Part shown: positions 5,049-5,813 of the stretch, in pieces
Position numbering within the stretch: position 1 is the first letter of the stretch
Layout: each line of letters opens with the position of its first letter
NCBI GenBank assembly: GCA_026552835.1
Contig: JAPMTY010000128.1
Span: forward strand, 1 to 5,813
Origin: Candidatus Methanoperedens sp.
Lineage (GTDB): Archaea > Halobacteriota > Methanosarcinia > Methanosarcinales > Methanoperedenaceae
DNA: 5,813 bases
Direction: 5' to 3'
Translations under genes and position numbers: made by a program
The notes under the pieces: model-generated
The model's database searches: none
Told to the model about the DNA's origin: nothing
The model's input: only the letters and a program-made list of their open reading frames with translations

Positions 5049-5813
5049 CAATCAGGGCGTAAGCGTCCAAAAAGTATCTTTCCAACACAATGCGATTACC
5101 ATGGTCGGGAATCTGTTTCTGCCCGCCAACTTCGACAAGAGCAAAAAGTATGCGGCGATCGTCTGCACCCACCCCTTCGGCAGCATCAAAGAGCAGGCCT
5201 CCGGCAACTACGCCGAGAAGCTCGCCGAGCGGGGCTTCATCGCTCTGGCCTACGACGCCTCTCACTACGGCGAAAGCGGCGGCGAGCCGCGGCAGTACGA
5301 GGTGCCGGGTGACCGCGTCGAGGACATCCGCTGCGCGGTCGACTACCTCAGCATTCACCCGCAGGTCGACCCGGAGCGCATCGGCGCGCTGGGAATTTGC
5401 GCCGGTGGCGGTTACACCGTCAACGCCGCCCAGACCGAATATCGCATCAAGGCGGTCGCCACGGTAAGTGCCTTCGACGTCGGCTCGGCGCGTCGCGAGG
5501 GCGTTCCGCGTGGGATGATCTCCGAAGAGCAGCGCATCCAACGGCTGAAGGATGTCGGCACGCAACGCACCCGCGAGGCAGCCGGTGCGCCACATCGGAT
5601 GATCTACTTCGTGCCGAAGTCCGCAGACGAAATCAATGAGAATACGCCGGAGCTCTACCGCGAGGGCTACGACTACTACTGCACGCCGCGTGCGCAGCAC
5701 CCGAACGCGCCCGGCAAGTACGTGTTCACTAGCCTCGGTCTGCAAATGGCGTTCTCCGCCTTCGACCAGGTTGAGACAATTTCCCCACGCCCGCTGCTGA
5801 TGATCGTCGGCTC
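5038..5813 (+). CDS. Alpha/beta hydrolase (dienelactone hydrolase/YcjY-like), 3' end missing
   Basis: The first 258 codons are present; the window ends before the stop. It is a cytoplasmic alpha/beta hydrolase. Strand 3 and the oxyanion region (IVCTHPFGS, 41-49) are followed by AYDASHYGESGG (71-82). The nucleophile elbow G119-I-C121-A-G123-G has cysteine rather than serine, as in dienelactone hydrolase and YcjY-like proteins. The last residues visible (PRPLLMIVGS) form the strand just before the expected acidic residue, so the Asp and His of the triad lie outside. Its substrate cannot be named. It overlaps the cupin by 11 bases. Base composition is unlike its neighbours: 41 of 60 bases are G or C at 5221-5280, against 22 of 60 at 4621-4680, and all 17 arginines use CGN. 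The first 20 or so codons are less GC-rich, so the shift occurs near 5100 inside the gene. Confidence 0.88.
   Translation, partial: MVDNNQGVSVQKVSFQHNAITMVGNLFLPANFDKSKKYAAIVCTHPFGSIKEQASGNYAEKLAERGFIALAYDASHYGESGGEPRQYEVPGDRVEDIRCAVDYLSIHPQVDPERIGALGICAGGGYTVNAAQTEYRIKAVATVSAFDVGSARREGVPRGMISEEQRIQRLKDVGTQRTREAAGAPHRMIYFVPKSADEINENTPELYREGYDYYCTPRAQHPNAPGKYVFTSLGLQMAFSAFDQVETISPRPLLMIVG

Noticed and set aside
4948..5745. Long minus-strand open frame of 265 codons
   Set aside because: It is antisense to the hydrolase, where GC-rich codons remove stops on the other strand. The plus-strand frame has the nucleophile elbow and a good ribosome binding site.

Overview
The window looks like a chromosomal fragment from an anaerobic or microaerophilic prokaryote. 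I lean weakly towards a methanogen-related archaeon such as the Methanoperedens/Methanosarcinales type. The reasons are the intergenic CTTTGCG and ACGCGGAT repeats, the strong AGA/AGG arginine preference of the two resident genes, and a lipoyl synthase with a TATA-like box in leaderless geometry. None of this is diagnostic, and no rRNA, tRNA or other taxonomic marker is present. All genes read rightward.

Layout. (1) Positions 1-1235 hold no convincing gene. They carry several families of short, partly palindromic intergenic repeats: a long hairpin (31-101), a composite repeat present twice (324-431 and 509-620), and two inverted clusters of ACGCGGAT units (899-938 and 1027-1067). (2) Positions 1236-2736 hold two resident-looking genes, a rubrerythrin-type ferritin-like diiron protein and a radical-SAM lipoyl synthase (lipA). 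A second copy of the long hairpin (1753-1822) lies between them. (3) Positions 2737-3044 are a junction. It contains the orphaned 3' end of a cupin gene, a Shine-Dalgarno followed only by a micro-ORF, and a perfect dyad overlapping a possible promoter. (4) Positions 3045-5813 hold a tightly packed set of four genes, each with a good Shine-Dalgarno: flavodoxin, YajO-like aldo/keto reductase, hydroxynitrile-lyase-type manganese cupin, and an alpha/beta hydrolase cut off by the window end.

How they fit. The ferritin-like protein and LipA both concern iron and could be linked through iron-sulfur needs, but that is only inference. The four-gene set looks like a horizontally acquired redox/detoxification module: FMN electron carrier, NADPH carbonyl reductase, small metal cupin and hydrolase. 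Arginine codons switch from 18 AGR of 20 in the two resident genes to mostly CGN in the module. The last gene is all CGN (17 of 17) and becomes abruptly GC-rich soon after its start. The cupin tail at the left border nearly matches the end of the intact cupin at nucleotide level (43 of 45 bases). This suggests the module was once part of a duplicated array and was cut inside a cupin gene.
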